A stretch of DNA of 64,000 nt from Streptomyces sp. GS7 (GCF_009834125.1 NZ_CP047146.1:124001-188000), one strand, 5' to 3'; positions 27,721 to 36,921 are shown, counted from the first letter of the stretch. Notes: generated from the letters alone by a model not told the origin. Made by a program: numbers and translations.

Positions 27721-29208
27721 TCAGCCCCCCGCACCGGGGCCCGGCCCCGGCGCCAGACCCAGGTGCGCACGCAGCGCACGGGTGTCGGTCTTTCCGTTCG
27801 CGGTGAGCGGGAAGTGGCCCACGACATGGACGGCGTTGGGCTGTTCGTACTCCGCGAGATGCGGGGCGAGCCGCCGGCGCCAGGTGAGCGGGGCCTCGTC
27901 ATCGGGGTCCGCGACGACGAAGTGCAGCGCGCTGCCCCGGCGTTGGTCCGGGACGGCCAGTACCTTCACCGGCCGGCCGCAGGCTTCGGCGCGGCGCTCC
28001 AGGCTCTCGGGGTAGAGCGTGAAGCCCAGCCGGTGCACGGCCTGGTTGCGGCCCACGACCCGTACGATGCCGTCCGCGTCGACGCTGCCGAGATCGGCCG
28101 TCGGATACCAGGCGTCCGGGTCGACCGGTGCCGGCGAGCCGTCGTCCTGGAGGTAGCCCGCCATCAGCCCCGGGGAGCGCACCTCGATGCCGCCGAGTTC
28201 GCCGGGCGCGGCAGGAGTGCCGTCGGGGCGCAGCACGCGCAGCCGCACGCCGGGCAGGGGACGCCCGCAGCCGAGTGGTGCGTCGGGGGTGGCCAGCGCG
28301 ACATTGCCGAGTTCCGTCAGGCCGTAGCCGTCCAGCAGCGGGCGGCCCATCGCCGTGCGGAAGGACTCGGCCAGCGGGGCGGGCAGCGGGGCGCCCCCGA
28401 CACCCCAGATGCGGACGCCCGCGAGGCCGGCGCGCACCTCGGGGCGGCGGCGCAGCACGCCCAGAAGTGAGTGGTACGTGGACGGTGCGGCGTCGACGGA
28501 GGTGGCGCCGTGCGCCGCGGCCTGCTGCACGGCCGCGTCGATCCGCTGGTAGGGCGTGACCAGCAGGGTGCAACGGGCCAGCCACCACAGCAGGATGACG
28601 GAGAGCCCGTACTGGTGGGAGAAGGGCAGCAGCGGGGCGAGCACGTCGTCCGTGCGGTAGCCCATGGCCTGGATGGTGCGCCGCGAGTTGTCGAGCACGG
28701 CGCGGCCGGGCTTCACCACGCCCTTGGGGCGCCCGGTGGTGCCCGAGGACCAGAGGACGAGCGCGTCGGGCCGGTCGAACCAGCGGGTCAGGTCGACGGC
28801 GGCGCCCGGTGGCTGCGGGGCGTCCGCGGCGAGCCGGGGGTAGTGGACGACGCGGTGGGCGGGGAGGCCGGGCAGGGCCGTGGTGGCGTCGGCGGTGACC
28901 AGCCGGGCGGCGTGCGCCTGCCGGGCGGCGGCGCCCGCGTCGGCCGCGGAGAGGCGGTGGTCGAGCGGGATGAGGGAGGTGTCGAGGTGCATCAGGGCCA
29001 GCAGCGTCACGACGTAGTCGACGCTGTTGTCGCCCTGGACCAGCACCCGCTCGCCGGGCCGGACACCGAGTTCCCGTAAGGCGTGCGCGGCGGCGTGGAC
29101 CCGGCGGTCGAGGGTGTGGCCTTCCAGGCGGGCGGTGCCGTCGGCGCCGTCGACGAGGCGGGCGGCACCGACCGGAGGGGCGAGCGTGGTGGCGATGGTG
29201 TCGGTCAT
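27721..29208 (-). CDS. AMP-dependent acyl-ACP/CoA ligase (starter activation)
   Basis: 495 residues. The ATG at 29208 overlaps the dehydratase stop by ATGA, so a longer upstream frame is rejected. ANL-superfamily motifs in order: SSGTTGRPKGVVKPG (A3, phosphate loop, about 170), YGLTELGNVAL (A5), WYPTADLGSVD (A7), VVGRNQ (A8) and LTANGKTDTRAL with the A10 lysine. It adenylates a carboxylic acid and passes it to CoA or, given the ACP gene 1.6 kb away, to ACP. It is the last gene of the operon FabI-like, MaoC-like, ligase. The substrate is probably the starter acid of the acyl chain; this is inference. Confidence 0.85.
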   Translation of the reverse strand: MTDTIATTLAPPVGAARLVDGADGTARLEGHTLDRRVHAAAHALRELGVRPGERVLVQGDNSVDYVVTLLALMHLDTSLIPLDHRLSAADAGAAARQAHAARLVTADATTALPGLPAHRVVHYPRLAADAPQPPGAAVDLTRWFDRPDALVLWSSGTTGRPKGVVKPGRAVLDNSRRTIQAMGYRTDDVLAPLLPFSHQYGLSVILLWWLARCTLLVTPYQRIDAAVQQAAAHGATSVDAAPSTYHSLLGVLRRRPEVRAGLAGVRIWGVGGAPLPAPLAESFRTAMGRPLLDGYGLTELGNVALATPDAPLGCGRPLPGVRLRVLRPDGTPAAPGELGGIEVRSPGLMAGYLQDDGSPAPVDPDAWYPTADLGSVDADGIVRVVGRNQAVHRLGFTLYPESLERRAEACGRPVKVLAVPDQRRGSALHFVVADPDDEAPLTWRRRLAPHLAEYEQPNAVHVVGHFPLTANGKTDTRALRAHLGLAPGPGPGAGG

Positions 29209-29690
29209 GGGTGCTCCGATCCCGTGGGGTCGAGGGGGTGCCGGTCCGGTCCCCGGGGGACGGCGGCGGGGCACAGCAGCGAGGCGGTCGTGGTGGCCAC
29301 CCAGGTGCCGTCGGGGGCCAGGAACTCGCTCTCCAGGGTGAGGAGTCGGCGCCCGGCGAGAGGGGTGCTGCCGGTGACGCGGACGGTGGCGTGCAGGGTG
29401 TCGCCGGCGTGGACGGGGCGGCCGTGGCGCAGGGTCTGGGCGCGGTGCACGGCGCCGTCGGCGGTGCATCCGGCCCCCTCGCGCAGCAGGCGGTCCTCCG
29501 CGTCGGCGGTGAGGGTGGCGAGGTAGCCGGGCGGCGCGACGACGTCAGGGTGGCCGAGGGCGCGGGCGGCGGCCGGGTCGGTGTGCGCGGGGTGCGCGGT
29601 GCCGCCGAGCGCCGCGGCGTAGGCGGCCACCCGGGCCCGCTCGATGACGTACGTACGGCGCACGGCCCCGCCCGCCGGTCTCCCGTCCAT
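29205..29690 (-). CDS. MaoC/HadA-type (FAS1-like) 3-hydroxyacyl dehydratase
   Basis: 161 residues. Single hot-dog domain of the MaoC N-terminal (HadA/HadC) kind: TYVIERARVAAYAAALGGTAHPAHTDP is followed by VVAPPGYLATL (motifs in parts) and a C-terminal LLTLESEFLAPDGTWVATTTASLL strand pair. HadA-type subunits usually lack the full Asp-His dyad and work with a HadB-type partner. I do not see the R-hydratase Asp/His pair, so this may be a structural or divergent dehydratase. It dehydrates or binds the 3-hydroxyacyl-ACP intermediate. It starts 6 bp after the enoyl reductase stop. Confidence 0.75.
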   Translation of the reverse strand: MDGRPAGGAVRRTYVIERARVAAYAAALGGTAHPAHTDPAAARALGHPDVVAPPGYLATLTADAEDRLLREGAGCTADGAVHRAQTLRHGRPVHAGDTLHATVRVTGSTPLAGRRLLTLESEFLAPDGTWVATTTASLLCPAAVPRGPDRHPLDPTGSEHP

Positions 29691-29696
29691 CGGCGG

Positions 29697-30467
29697 TCAG
29701 TCGCCGATCATGTGGTGGCCGCCGTCCGCGTGCACGATCTCGCCGGTGGTGGCGGGCAGCCAGTCCGACAGCAGCGCCAGGCAGGTCCGGGCGACCGGCT
29801 CCGCGTTCTGCGGGTCCCAGCCCAGCGGCGCGCGCCCCGCCCAGCCCTTCTCGAAGGACGGGCCGTCGCCGCCGATACCGCTCGCGGCCAGGGTGCGCAG
29901 CGGCCCCGCGGCGACGAGGTTGGCCCGGATGCCCTGGCCGCCGAGGTCGCGCGCCAGATAGCGCGAGCACGCCTCCAGCCCGGCCTTGGCGACGCCCATC
30001 CAGTCGTAGCCGGGCCAGGCGCGGGAGGCGTCGAAGTCCACGCCGACGACGGAGGAGCCGGGCCGCAGCAGCGGGCGGCAGGCCCTGGTCAGCGCCACCA
30101 GGGAGTACGTGGAGGTGTGCAGCGCCTGGGCGACATCGCTCCAGGGGGCGGTGAGGAAGCCGCCGTCCAGACAGCCGGCGGGGGCGTTGGCGACCGAGTG
30201 CAGGACGCCGTCGAGCCCGTCGAGGTGGGCGCCGACCCGGTCGGCGAGGGCGGCGAGCTGCGCCTCGTCGGTGACGTCCAGTTCCACGACGGGGGGTTCC
30301 TCCGGCAGCCGGCGGGCGAGCCGGGCCACGAGGGACGGCCGGCCGTAGGCGGTCAGCACGATGCGGGCGCCCTCCCGCTGGGCGAGCCGGGCCACGGCGT
30401 AGGCGATCGAGCTCTCCGTGATCACGCCGGTGATCAGCAGCCGCTTTCCGTCGAGCAGACCACTCAT
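29697..30467 (-). CDS. FabI/InhA-type enoyl-ACP reductase
   Basis: 256 residues from the ATG at 30467 with GGAGG upstream; an in-frame extension to 30524 lacks support. An SDR fold with LLITGVITESSIAYAVARL, the FabI-specific dinucleotide motif (GVITESSIAY rather than GxxxGxG). LHSVANAP and the catalytic Y-x6-K (YDWMGVAKAGLEA) follow, then IRANLVAAGPLRTLAASGI. It reduces the enoyl intermediate with NAD(P)H. First gene of the minus-strand operon, divergent from the ACP gene. Confidence 0.88.
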   Translation of the reverse strand: MSGLLDGKRLLITGVITESSIAYAVARLAQREGARIVLTAYGRPSLVARLARRLPEEPPVVELDVTDEAQLAALADRVGAHLDGLDGVLHSVANAPAGCLDGGFLTAPWSDVAQALHTSTYSLVALTRACRPLLRPGSSVVGVDFDASRAWPGYDWMGVAKAGLEACSRYLARDLGGQGIRANLVAAGPLRTLAASGIGGDGPSFEKGWAGRAPLGWDPQNAEPVARTCLALLSDWLPATTGEIVHADGGHHMIGD

Positions 30468-30607
30468 CGCTCCTCCGTCTGACTCATCCTGACTCTTTCC
30501 CGACCCCGGAGTCACCCGGCGCAACTGAGAACGCGCCCGAATCCAGTGCCATGACAGCAGCCTGACAGGTCGTCAAGCCAATCGTTGACAACTTATCCGA
30601 CCTCCAG

Positions 30608-30633
30608 TTGACTACAATAGTCAAGCAGAGTCA
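30608..30633. promoter_or_regulatory. operator between enoyl reductase and ACP genes
   Basis: An inverted repeat TTGACT-ACAAT-AGTCAA (30608-30624) overlaps AGCAGAGTCA (30624-30633), the reverse complement of the decamer TGACTCTGCT found at other cluster promoters. Two TGACTC copies also lie at 30480 and 30490, near the enoyl reductase start. The 318-bp gap 30468-30785 thus looks like a shared divergent control region. Confidence 0.65.
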
Positions 30634-30785
30634 AAAGAATGACTGACGCGCGCGGGCCTCGTCGCCGCGCGGCGAGCGCATCCGCGCGCCCGCTCCGGGC
30701 GCGGGCCGCCACCGCCCTCCGTACGCACCCCCAGGCCGATGCCCCACACCGTCAAGTCCCCTTCCGCCCAAGAGAGGTGACCGTC

Positions 30786-31031
30786 ATGACACGCGAAGAG
30801 ATCGTCGCTCAGCTCGCCGAGATCCTGAACGAGGTGGCCGGCGTCGTGCCGACCGAGGTGACCGAGGAGAAGTCCCTGGTCGAAGAACTCGATGTGGACT
30901 CCCTGGCGATGGCCGAGGTCATCGTCGTCGCCGAGGAGCGCTTCGGCGTCGAACTCCCCGAAGAGGAGATGAAGGACATGCACACCGTTTTGGACATGGT
31001 GATCCGGGTGGAGAAGCGGCTGGCCTCCTGA
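30786..31031 (+). CDS. discrete acyl carrier protein
   Basis: 81 residues from the ATG at 30786 (AAGAGAGGTGA upstream). It is acidic throughout and four-helical, with the phosphopantetheine serine in ELDVDSLAMAEV (Ser about 38). Family length is normal. As a stand-alone ACP next to ligase, reductase and phosphopantetheinyl transferase genes, it is the likely carrier of the growing acyl chain and the acyl donor for the GNAT enzyme. It has its own promoter region with cluster operators. Confidence 0.93.
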   Translation: MTREEIVAQLAEILNEVAGVVPTEVTEEKSLVEELDVDSLAMAEVIVVAEERFGVELPEEEMKDMHTVLDMVIRVEKRLAS

Positions 31032-31252
31032 GCGGGCCCGCCGTCCGCGGTGCTTCGGTCAGGCCGCGCCGGCCCGGCCGGAGTGCCTCTTCCGCGAGGG
31101 ATGTGAGGAGGGGTCGGTGAATTTCGGGCAACCGCCGGACGGCGCCCGGCCGGTCGTCAAGGCGTGACACGCCGCTGCGCGCCTCGGGTTCAAGTTGGCG
31201 AAATCTGGTAATCCCAGTCAGTAAACCGGAGTTGATTCTCAGTCGGCACTTG

Positions 31253-31281
31253 TTGACTCAGGCATAGACCAGGGTTACCTT
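31253..31281 (+). promoter_or_regulatory. promoter for the first phosphopantetheinyl transferase gene
   Basis: TTGACT (31253-31258) and TACCTT (31276-31281) with a 17-bp spacer form a sigma-70-like promoter. The -35 box overlaps TGACTCAGGC, a variant of the cluster motif. The 343-bp gap 31032-31374 is otherwise empty of genes and is AT-richer than its surroundings. Confidence 0.55.
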
Positions 31282-31374
31282 GAAGATCGCCTGAGAGTAA
31301 TTGATAGCGATTCAGTGCCCTGCTTTCCCGGACGCGACCAGGCCGGAGAAAGGAGACAAGGTGCGAGGGGATCT

Positions 31375-32175
31375 ATGCGGGGGGATGAGCCCTTCTGTGG
31401 CGCGCATACGCTCGACCGTGCGAACGAATCCGCCGAATCCTCCTGGTGGGAGGGTGGTTGGACGTCGGAACGGCAGGATGAATTAGCCGATGGTCGCCTG
31501 CACGTATTCTCGCCGGACGCCGCGGATATTGATCGGCCGGCCGCTTTGGCGGATTTCCTGGCGCGATTGCTGCAATGCTCCGCGGACGATATTTCCCTGA
31601 CCCGCGACGACTTCGGGCGCCCGGTCTCCGCCGCGCTGCCCGGGTACACCGGCTGGCCCCCCGGCGCCCGCCTCTGCCTCGCCCTCGGCGACGATCCCGG
31701 CCGCCGGCTGCTGGCCCTGGTCCGCGACCTCCCGGTGGCCCTCAGCGTCCACACCGTGCCCCGCGGCCCGGTCGGTGAACTGCTGCTCCCCTTCACCGCG
31801 CTGGAGCGCGAGTTCGTCCGCCGGGCCCCGGCCGAGCGGCGGGCGCGGCGGCTGGCCCGGCTGTGGACCCGCAAGGAGGCCGCCCTCCGGCTCACCGGCC
31901 GAGGCGGACTGGCCACCGCGGACGAGGTCGACGCGCTGGGCGGGGCGCGGGAGGCGGCCGGCACCGTCACCCTGCCGGCCTCCGTGGCGCGGCCCACGGC
32001 GGCCGCGTACGGCGGCGGCGCCCGCGCGAGCACCGCGCACGGCGGCCTCGCCTACGTACGGGAGCTGCCGGCCGGGCCGGACCGGGTGGCCTGCGCGGCC
32101 ACCGCCGCGCCGGTGCCCGGTGTACGGCTCTGGGGGCCGGCCGCCCTGGATTCGCCGCCCGTTCCCGGCAGTTGA
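31375..32175 (+). CDS. Sfp-like 4'-phosphopantetheinyl transferase 1
   Basis: 266 residues from ATG 31375 (GAGGGG just upstream); an ATG 20 codons earlier lacks a ribosome site. The C-terminal half has RLARLWTRKEAALRLTGRG, the W-(S/T)-x-K-E-A signature binding CoA and Mg2+. The upstream G-x-D-x-E motif is not recognisable: the corresponding stretch reads VALSVHTV, with Ser in place of the metal-binding Asp. It would convert the apo-ACP to holo-ACP. The missing Asp makes activity uncertain; a second such enzyme lies at the other end of the cluster. Confidence 0.75.
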   Translation: MRGDEPFCGAHTLDRANESAESSWWEGGWTSERQDELADGRLHVFSPDAADIDRPAALADFLARLLQCSADDISLTRDDFGRPVSAALPGYTGWPPGARLCLALGDDPGRRLLALVRDLPVALSVHTVPRGPVGELLLPFTALEREFVRRAPAERRARRLARLWTRKEAALRLTGRGGLATADEVDALGGAREAAGTVTLPASVARPTAAAYGGGARASTAHGGLAYVRELPAGPDRVACAATAAPVPGVRLWGPAALDSPPVPGS

Positions 32176-32202
32176 GTCGCGGGACGGGGCGGCGCGGCGG
32201 CT

Positions 32203-33480
32203 CTACGGCATGATCACCGCATGCGGGTCCGGCCCCTCGCCGCCGCGTGCGCCGGCGCTCAGTTCGCGCCAGGTCTCCAGCGCAAGCCGGAACGCGCCGG
32301 CCTTCTCGTAGCCCGCCGCGGCGGCCTTGAAGCCGTCCTCGGCGGCTGCCGCGTCGCCGGCGGCGCGGTGTGCGCGCGCTCGGTAGAGCGTGCACCGGGC
32401 GCGGTCCAGCGGGGACAGCTCACCGGTTTCGAGGTCGATCGCGGCGGCGTGCCCGGCAGCCGCCCCGGGGTCGCCGTGGCGCAGCGCGGCGGCGGTCTCC
32501 AGCACGGCGAGCCAGCTCCGCGTGCCGGGCGTGGTGACCAGCGACGCCGCCTGCCGGGCGCGCTCCATGAGGGCGTCCGCGGCGTCCTCGGGGCCCGCGG
32601 TGAGCGCCAGCAGCGTACGGGAGCGGGCCAGCCGGAGCCGGAGCCGTACGCCGTCCGTCTCGGCGATCAGCTCGTCCGCCTCGGCGAGGAGCGCCAGCGC
32701 CCGGTCGGGGTGGCCGCCCAGATACTGCGCACCGGCCGCCGCCCACAGGGCGCTCGCCCGCAGTTCGCCCGCGGGCAGCGGCGCGACCTCCGCCCGCAGC
32801 GGCGCCCCGAGTTCTTCGGCGCGGCCCCACTCGCCGCTGTCCACGGAGGCGGAGAGCAGCGCGACCTGCGCCTGGGCCCGCTCCGGGCGGCCCGGCTCCA
32901 GCTCGCCGGTGACCCGTACGGCCTCCTCGGCGAAGCGGACCCCGTCGGAGAGCCGGCCGGCGGTGCGCAGCAGCTGGGCCAGCTCGATGGCGACCCGGGC
33001 GTGCAGGACGGGCGCGGAGCGGGTGAGCGGGTCGTCCAACAGCCGGCGCAGCGCCGCCTCGTGGCGGGCGGGATCGTCGAGCCGGCCGAGGACCGTGGCC
33101 AGCTCCCAGCGCGCCTCCCAGCGGACCTCGTCCTGGTCGGCGCCGTCGGCCTGCTCCACCACGGACTCCAGCTGGCGCAGCGCCGCGGACCAGTCGCCGG
33201 CCAGCTGGCTGGCCCGGGCGGCGACCAACTGGCCCACCAGGCCGAGGCGTTGGGCGAGCCGGTCGGCGGGCTGCTCGGTGGCGCTCAGCGCCTCGACGGT
33301 GGTGCCCAGGCGCTGCGCGATGGACCGCGCGATCTTGGTGCCGGGGATCCTGCGGCCGTTCTCGACCAATGAGACGTAGCTGGGGGAGAGGTCGTCGCCG
33401 GCGAGATCCCCCTGGGACAGACCCTGAGCGCGCCGGACCTCCCGCACTCGCTTCCCGAAGGCAGGCTGCTCAATCGTCAA
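32203..33480 (-). CDS. XRE helix-turn-helix regulator with TPR domain (1)
   Basis: About 425 residues from a TTG at 33480; the frame stays open to a GTG at 33567, which would add 29 residues. The start is not certain. The paralogue at 39064 begins its HTH about nine residues in, which favours the later start. HTH: FGKRVREVRRAQGLSQGDLAG, DDLSPSYVSLVENGRRIPG. Residues about 85-420 are repeated helix pairs of TPR type (WEARWELATVLGRL, ALWAAAGAQYLGG). This architecture resembles quorum-responsive or pathway-specific activators. It is convergent with the first phosphopantetheinyl transferase gene. Confidence 0.8.
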   Translation of the reverse strand: MTIEQPAFGKRVREVRRAQGLSQGDLAGDDLSPSYVSLVENGRRIPGTKIARSIAQRLGTTVEALSATEQPADRLAQRLGLVGQLVAARASQLAGDWSAALRQLESVVEQADGADQDEVRWEARWELATVLGRLDDPARHEAALRRLLDDPLTRSAPVLHARVAIELAQLLRTAGRLSDGVRFAEEAVRVTGELEPGRPERAQAQVALLSASVDSGEWGRAEELGAPLRAEVAPLPAGELRASALWAAAGAQYLGGHPDRALALLAEADELIAETDGVRLRLRLARSRTLLALTAGPEDAADALMERARQAASLVTTPGTRSWLAVLETAAALRHGDPGAAAGHAAAIDLETGELSPLDRARCTLYRARAHRAAGDAAAAEDGFKAAAAGYEKAGAFRLALETWRELSAGARGGEGPDPHAVIMP

Positions 33481-33776
33481 GAAAATCGCTCGCAGTTGAG
33501 TTGGGGGGACGGACGGTGACGGTCGGTGGACGGCGTTACGCGGTGTGGTGACGGTGAGTCTACTCACCGGGCCGTGGCGCGGTGCGGCCTGTGGACGGCC
33601 CGGCGTGGGCCGGACGGGCGTCCGGCCGTGGCATCCGGGGCCACCAGTGAGTCATTTTTTGTCATGGAGATGTTAGGGCGGTGCTCTCCCTGGTCGGCGC
33701 GCAGGTGCTGGGAAGGGGTGGTTGTGGTGGGGGTTCCGCTGCGCGACCTGTTGTCATGTTCTCTCGTTGCCGGCAA

Positions 33777-33807
33777 TGACTCTGCTTGACAATAAATGAC
33801 AATTGGC
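33777..33807. promoter_or_regulatory. cluster operator and promoter upstream of the ALDH gene
   Basis: TGACTCTGCT (33777-33786) runs into TTGACAATAAATGACAATTG, containing a direct TGACAAT repeat 10 bp apart. Further TGAGTCA and TTGTCAT copies lie at 33647-33664 and 33751-33757. The ALDH ATG is at 33849 after GAGGAGGG. Confidence 0.6.
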
Positions 33808-33848
33808 TGACGCTGACCCTCCATGGACTACGCCCCGAGGAGGGACAC

Positions 33849-35132
33849 ATGAGCTCCGCTCCCGCATGGCCGACCGTGGCCGCCGAGCCGAAGGAGGACG
33901 ACCGCACCGAAGGCCGTGGTGAGGGCGGTGCCGAAGGCGGCAGCGCGCGCCTGCGGGCGGCGGCGTTACGCCGGGTCCGGGACTTCCTGGCGGCGGACGG
34001 CGGCGTCGTGCACGAGCTGCTGTGCGAGATCTCCACCCACCGCGCCGCGCGCTACGAGATCGAGTCGACCATCGCCACCCTCGACGGGGCCCTGGACGAG
34101 GTGGCCGCCCACCGGCCCGGCCGGGTGCCGCGGCTCGCCGCGTTCATGCCGTCGAACGTCATCCTCTACTCCTACGCCCTCTACCTCCTCGTCCCCGCGC
34201 TCTACACCGACGAGCTGGTCTTCCGCCCCTCCAGCCGGGTCAAGGACCAGATGCGGCGGCTGCACGCGCTGCTCGCCGAGCGGCACCGGCTGCCGATCAC
34301 CCTCAGCGGCGCCAGCCAGCGGGAGTTCCTGCGGGAGGAGGTGCTGCCCGCCGACGTCGTGGTGTTCACCGGCGCCTACCGCAACGCCGAGCAGATCCGC
34401 GGCCAGCTCTCCCCCGGGCAGCTCTTCCTCTTCCTCGGATCGGGCGTCAACCCGTTCGTCGTCGCCCCCGGGGCCGATGTCGCGCAGGCCGCCCGGGACG
34501 CGATCGCCATCCGGGTGCTGAACACCGGTCAGGACTGCCTGGGCCCCGATCTGTTCACGGTCCACGAGTCGCTGCTCGGCCCGTTCGTGGACGCCCTCGT
34601 CGGCGAGCTGAAGGGGCTGCGCTACGGCCCGTACTCCGACCCGGACGCCGACTTCGGGCCGATCTTCTACGAGGACGCGTTGGAGGAGGCGGCCCAGTTC
34701 CTCGCCCGCAACCGGGCCGGCATCGTGCACGGCGGGCATGTCGACTTCCGCACCCGGCGGGTAGACCCCACGGTCGTCGTCGGCGAGGAGGTGAGCCCGC
34801 GCACGCACGTACCGGAGTTCTTCGCGCCGATCTTCAACGTGGCCGGCTACCGCGACCAGGACGCCCTGGCCGCGACCCTGACCACCGGCATGTTCACCGA
34901 ACGCGCCCTGGGCTCCAGCGTCTACGGCGACGCCCCCGAACTGGTCGCGGCGCTGCGCCGGCGGACCACCGTCACCGTCGACACCACGCTGCTGTCCATC
35001 GACAACGGCAACGCGCCCTTCGGCGGCTACGGCCGGATGGCCAACTACATCTCCGACGGCCAGGAGCTGCGCGCCGAGCCGGTGCTGATCTCGCAGGCCG
35101 TCGCCGCGCACCGCCCGGGAGCCGCCCGGTGA
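33849..35132 (+). CDS. aldehyde dehydrogenase-family protein with altered active site
   Basis: 427 residues. ALDH fold: the catalytic cysteine is in VLNTGQDCLGPD (about residue 233) and the C-terminal block is DNGNAPFGGYGRMANYI. The usual ELGG motif with the general-base Glu reads FLGSG here, so that Glu is missing. Without it, hydrolysis of the thioacyl intermediate is doubtful, and transfer to another acceptor such as CoA is an alternative. The first about 30 residues are Glu/Gly-rich and disordered. The stop overlaps the ThDP-enzyme start by GTGA, so the two act together, perhaps making the starter acid or thioester from an aldehyde. Confidence 0.78.
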   Translation: MSSAPAWPTVAAEPKEDDRTEGRGEGGAEGGSARLRAAALRRVRDFLAADGGVVHELLCEISTHRAARYEIESTIATLDGALDEVAAHRPGRVPRLAAFMPSNVILYSYALYLLVPALYTDELVFRPSSRVKDQMRRLHALLAERHRLPITLSGASQREFLREEVLPADVVVFTGAYRNAEQIRGQLSPGQLFLFLGSGVNPFVVAPGADVAQAARDAIAIRVLNTGQDCLGPDLFTVHESLLGPFVDALVGELKGLRYGPYSDPDADFGPIFYEDALEEAAQFLARNRAGIVHGGHVDFRTRRVDPTVVVGEEVSPRTHVPEFFAPIFNVAGYRDQDALAATLTTGMFTERALGSSVYGDAPELVAALRRRTTVTVDTTLLSIDNGNAPFGGYGRMANYISDGQELRAEPVLISQAVAAHRPGAAR

Positions 35133-36868
35133 CCCCGCGGACCTACCCCAGCGCCTGGGCGGCCGTCGCCGACCACCTGCGCCACCTGGGCACCGGCGCG
35201 GTGTTCGGGCTCCCCGGGGACGACATGGCGCCGCTCGGTGAACTGGAGCGTGCCGACACCTCCGTCGTCCTCTGCCGGGACCAGCGCAACGCCGTCTTCA
35301 TGGCGACCGGTTACGCGCTCGCCGCCGGCCGCCCCGGGGTGTGCGTGATCGGCAAGGGCCCGGCGCTGACCAATGCGCTCACCGGCGTCCTGGAGGCGCG
35401 CTCGGCCGCCGCCCCGCTGCTCCTGATCGCCGACGGCACCCGGCTCGACCGGCTCGGCACCGGCGCGTTCCAGGAGCTGGACCAGCTCACCGCGGTCCGC
35501 CCGTACGTCAAGTGGGCGGCCCGCGTCGACGAGCCCGACCGGCTGCCCGGCACCCTGGAGAAGGCCGTCGCGCTCGCCGTCAACGGCACCCCCGGCCCGG
35601 TCTACGTCGAACTCGCCGAACAGCTGGCGGACCGGCCGGTGACCCGTACCGGGCCCTGGCGCAACGCCGCGCCGCAACGGTTGGCGCCCGACCCCGACGC
35701 GCTGGCCGCCACCGCGCGCCGGATCGCCGCGGCCCGGCGCCCGCTGCTGCTGGTCGGCGGCGGCGCCCGGCACCGCAACACCGGCCGCCGGATCGAGCGG
35801 CTGGCCGAGCGGCTGGGCGCGGGCGTCTTCTGCACCGCCTCGGGCCGCGGCGCGGTCGCCGAGGACCATCCCCTGTACTGCGGCGTCAGCGGCCTGTACA
35901 CGGTCGCTCCCGCGGACGCGCTGTGGCGCGAGGCGGATCTGGTCGTCGCGCTGGGCAGCCGGCTGGAGGAGACCGCGACGTTCGGCTGGCCGGACGCGGA
36001 GGCGGGTGAACCACCCGTCGTCCAGGCCGTATTGGGCGAGGACGGGCTGTCCATGGAGCGGCCCGGGGCGTACGTCCTCGGGGACGCCGGGCGGATCGTC
36101 GACGGCTGGCACGACCTGCTCGCCGGCCACGAGGCGGGCACCGGGTGGCCGGACCGGGTCCGGGAGGTACGGGCCGGACTGGCCCGGCGGGCCGCGGACC
36201 GCGCCGCCGAGGCGGAGCAGGCGGCGCCCGAGGGCACCGTGCCGGTGGCGCGGGTGCTGTCCTCCCTGGACCGCGCGGTCCCCGCGGACCGGGTGCTCGT
36301 CCAGGAGAACGGCCTCCAGGACATGTGGTCCTACTACTTCCCCCACTGGACGCTCGGTGCGGGCGGCGGGTCGGTGGTGCCCAGCGAGCAGACACCGCTG
36401 GGCTTCGGCGCCGCCGCCGCTGTCGGCGTCCGGCTTGCCGGGCCCGCCGGGCGCCCCGTGGTGGCGCTGGTCGGCGACGGCGCGTTCCACCTCTTCCGGG
36501 CCGAGCTGCCGTCCGTCGCCGACGCACGGGTCGCCGTCCTCTACGTCGTGCTCGACAACGGGGGCTACGGCTGGCTCCAGTCCAACCTGGACCGGGTCTC
36601 CGGCGCGGGCTCGCGGTTCGCCTTCACCGCGGCGCGCCCCACGGGCACCGAGGGCCTGGCTGCCGCGTACGGGCTGGGCTACCGGCGGGTGACCGACGCC
36701 GACGCGCTGGACGCGGCGCTGGCCGCCGCCTGGCAGGAGGTCGCCGGCGGTACCGCCTCGGTGGTGGAGGTGGCGGTCTCGCTGGCCGACACCCCGCCGG
36801 GGATGGCCGGTTCGGCGGGCGACTTCCCGGAGCGGGAGGGCGCCGAGGAGGATCCGCACGGCGGGTGA
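35129..36868 (+). CDS. thiamine-diphosphate enzyme (acetolactate synthase / 2-oxoacid decarboxylase-like)
   Basis: 579 residues, GTG at 35129. The three-domain POX/ALS fold: N-terminal PYR domain (VFGLPGDDMAPL; DQRNAVFMATGYALA; GKGPALTNALTGV), central domain (LLLVGGGARHRN) and C-terminal PP domain with GDGAFHLFRAELPS and LDNGGYGWL (ThDP/Mg2+ binding; NN reads DN). The catalytic Glu that normally activates ThDP (RHEQGA or NEGNA) is Gln here (RDQRNA). Such a change is known to alter ThDP enzymes (glyoxylate carboligase has Val). It probably forms or decarboxylates a 2-oxo acid whose product passes to the coupled ALDH. Confidence 0.82.
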   Translation: MTPRTYPSAWAAVADHLRHLGTGAVFGLPGDDMAPLGELERADTSVVLCRDQRNAVFMATGYALAAGRPGVCVIGKGPALTNALTGVLEARSAAAPLLLIADGTRLDRLGTGAFQELDQLTAVRPYVKWAARVDEPDRLPGTLEKAVALAVNGTPGPVYVELAEQLADRPVTRTGPWRNAAPQRLAPDPDALAATARRIAAARRPLLLVGGGARHRNTGRRIERLAERLGAGVFCTASGRGAVAEDHPLYCGVSGLYTVAPADALWREADLVVALGSRLEETATFGWPDAEAGEPPVVQAVLGEDGLSMERPGAYVLGDAGRIVDGWHDLLAGHEAGTGWPDRVREVRAGLARRAADRAAEAEQAAPEGTVPVARVLSSLDRAVPADRVLVQENGLQDMWSYYFPHWTLGAGGGSVVPSEQTPLGFGAAAAVGVRLAGPAGRPVVALVGDGAFHLFRAELPSVADARVAVLYVVLDNGGYGWLQSNLDRVSGAGSRFAFTAARPTGTEGLAAAYGLGYRRVTDADALDAALAAAWQEVAGGTASVVEVAVSLADTPPGMAGSAGDFPEREGAEEDPHGG

Positions 36869-36921
36869 GCGCGGCGGCGGGCGCCGCCGGGAGCGTGCGC
36901 CCGCCGCGACCGCCGTGCTGT

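Noticed and set aside
35129..36868. ThDP enzyme as the lanthipeptide Cys decarboxylase
   Set aside because: LanD enzymes are HFCD-type flavoproteins; this is a POX/ALS-fold ThDP protein acting on 2-oxo acids.
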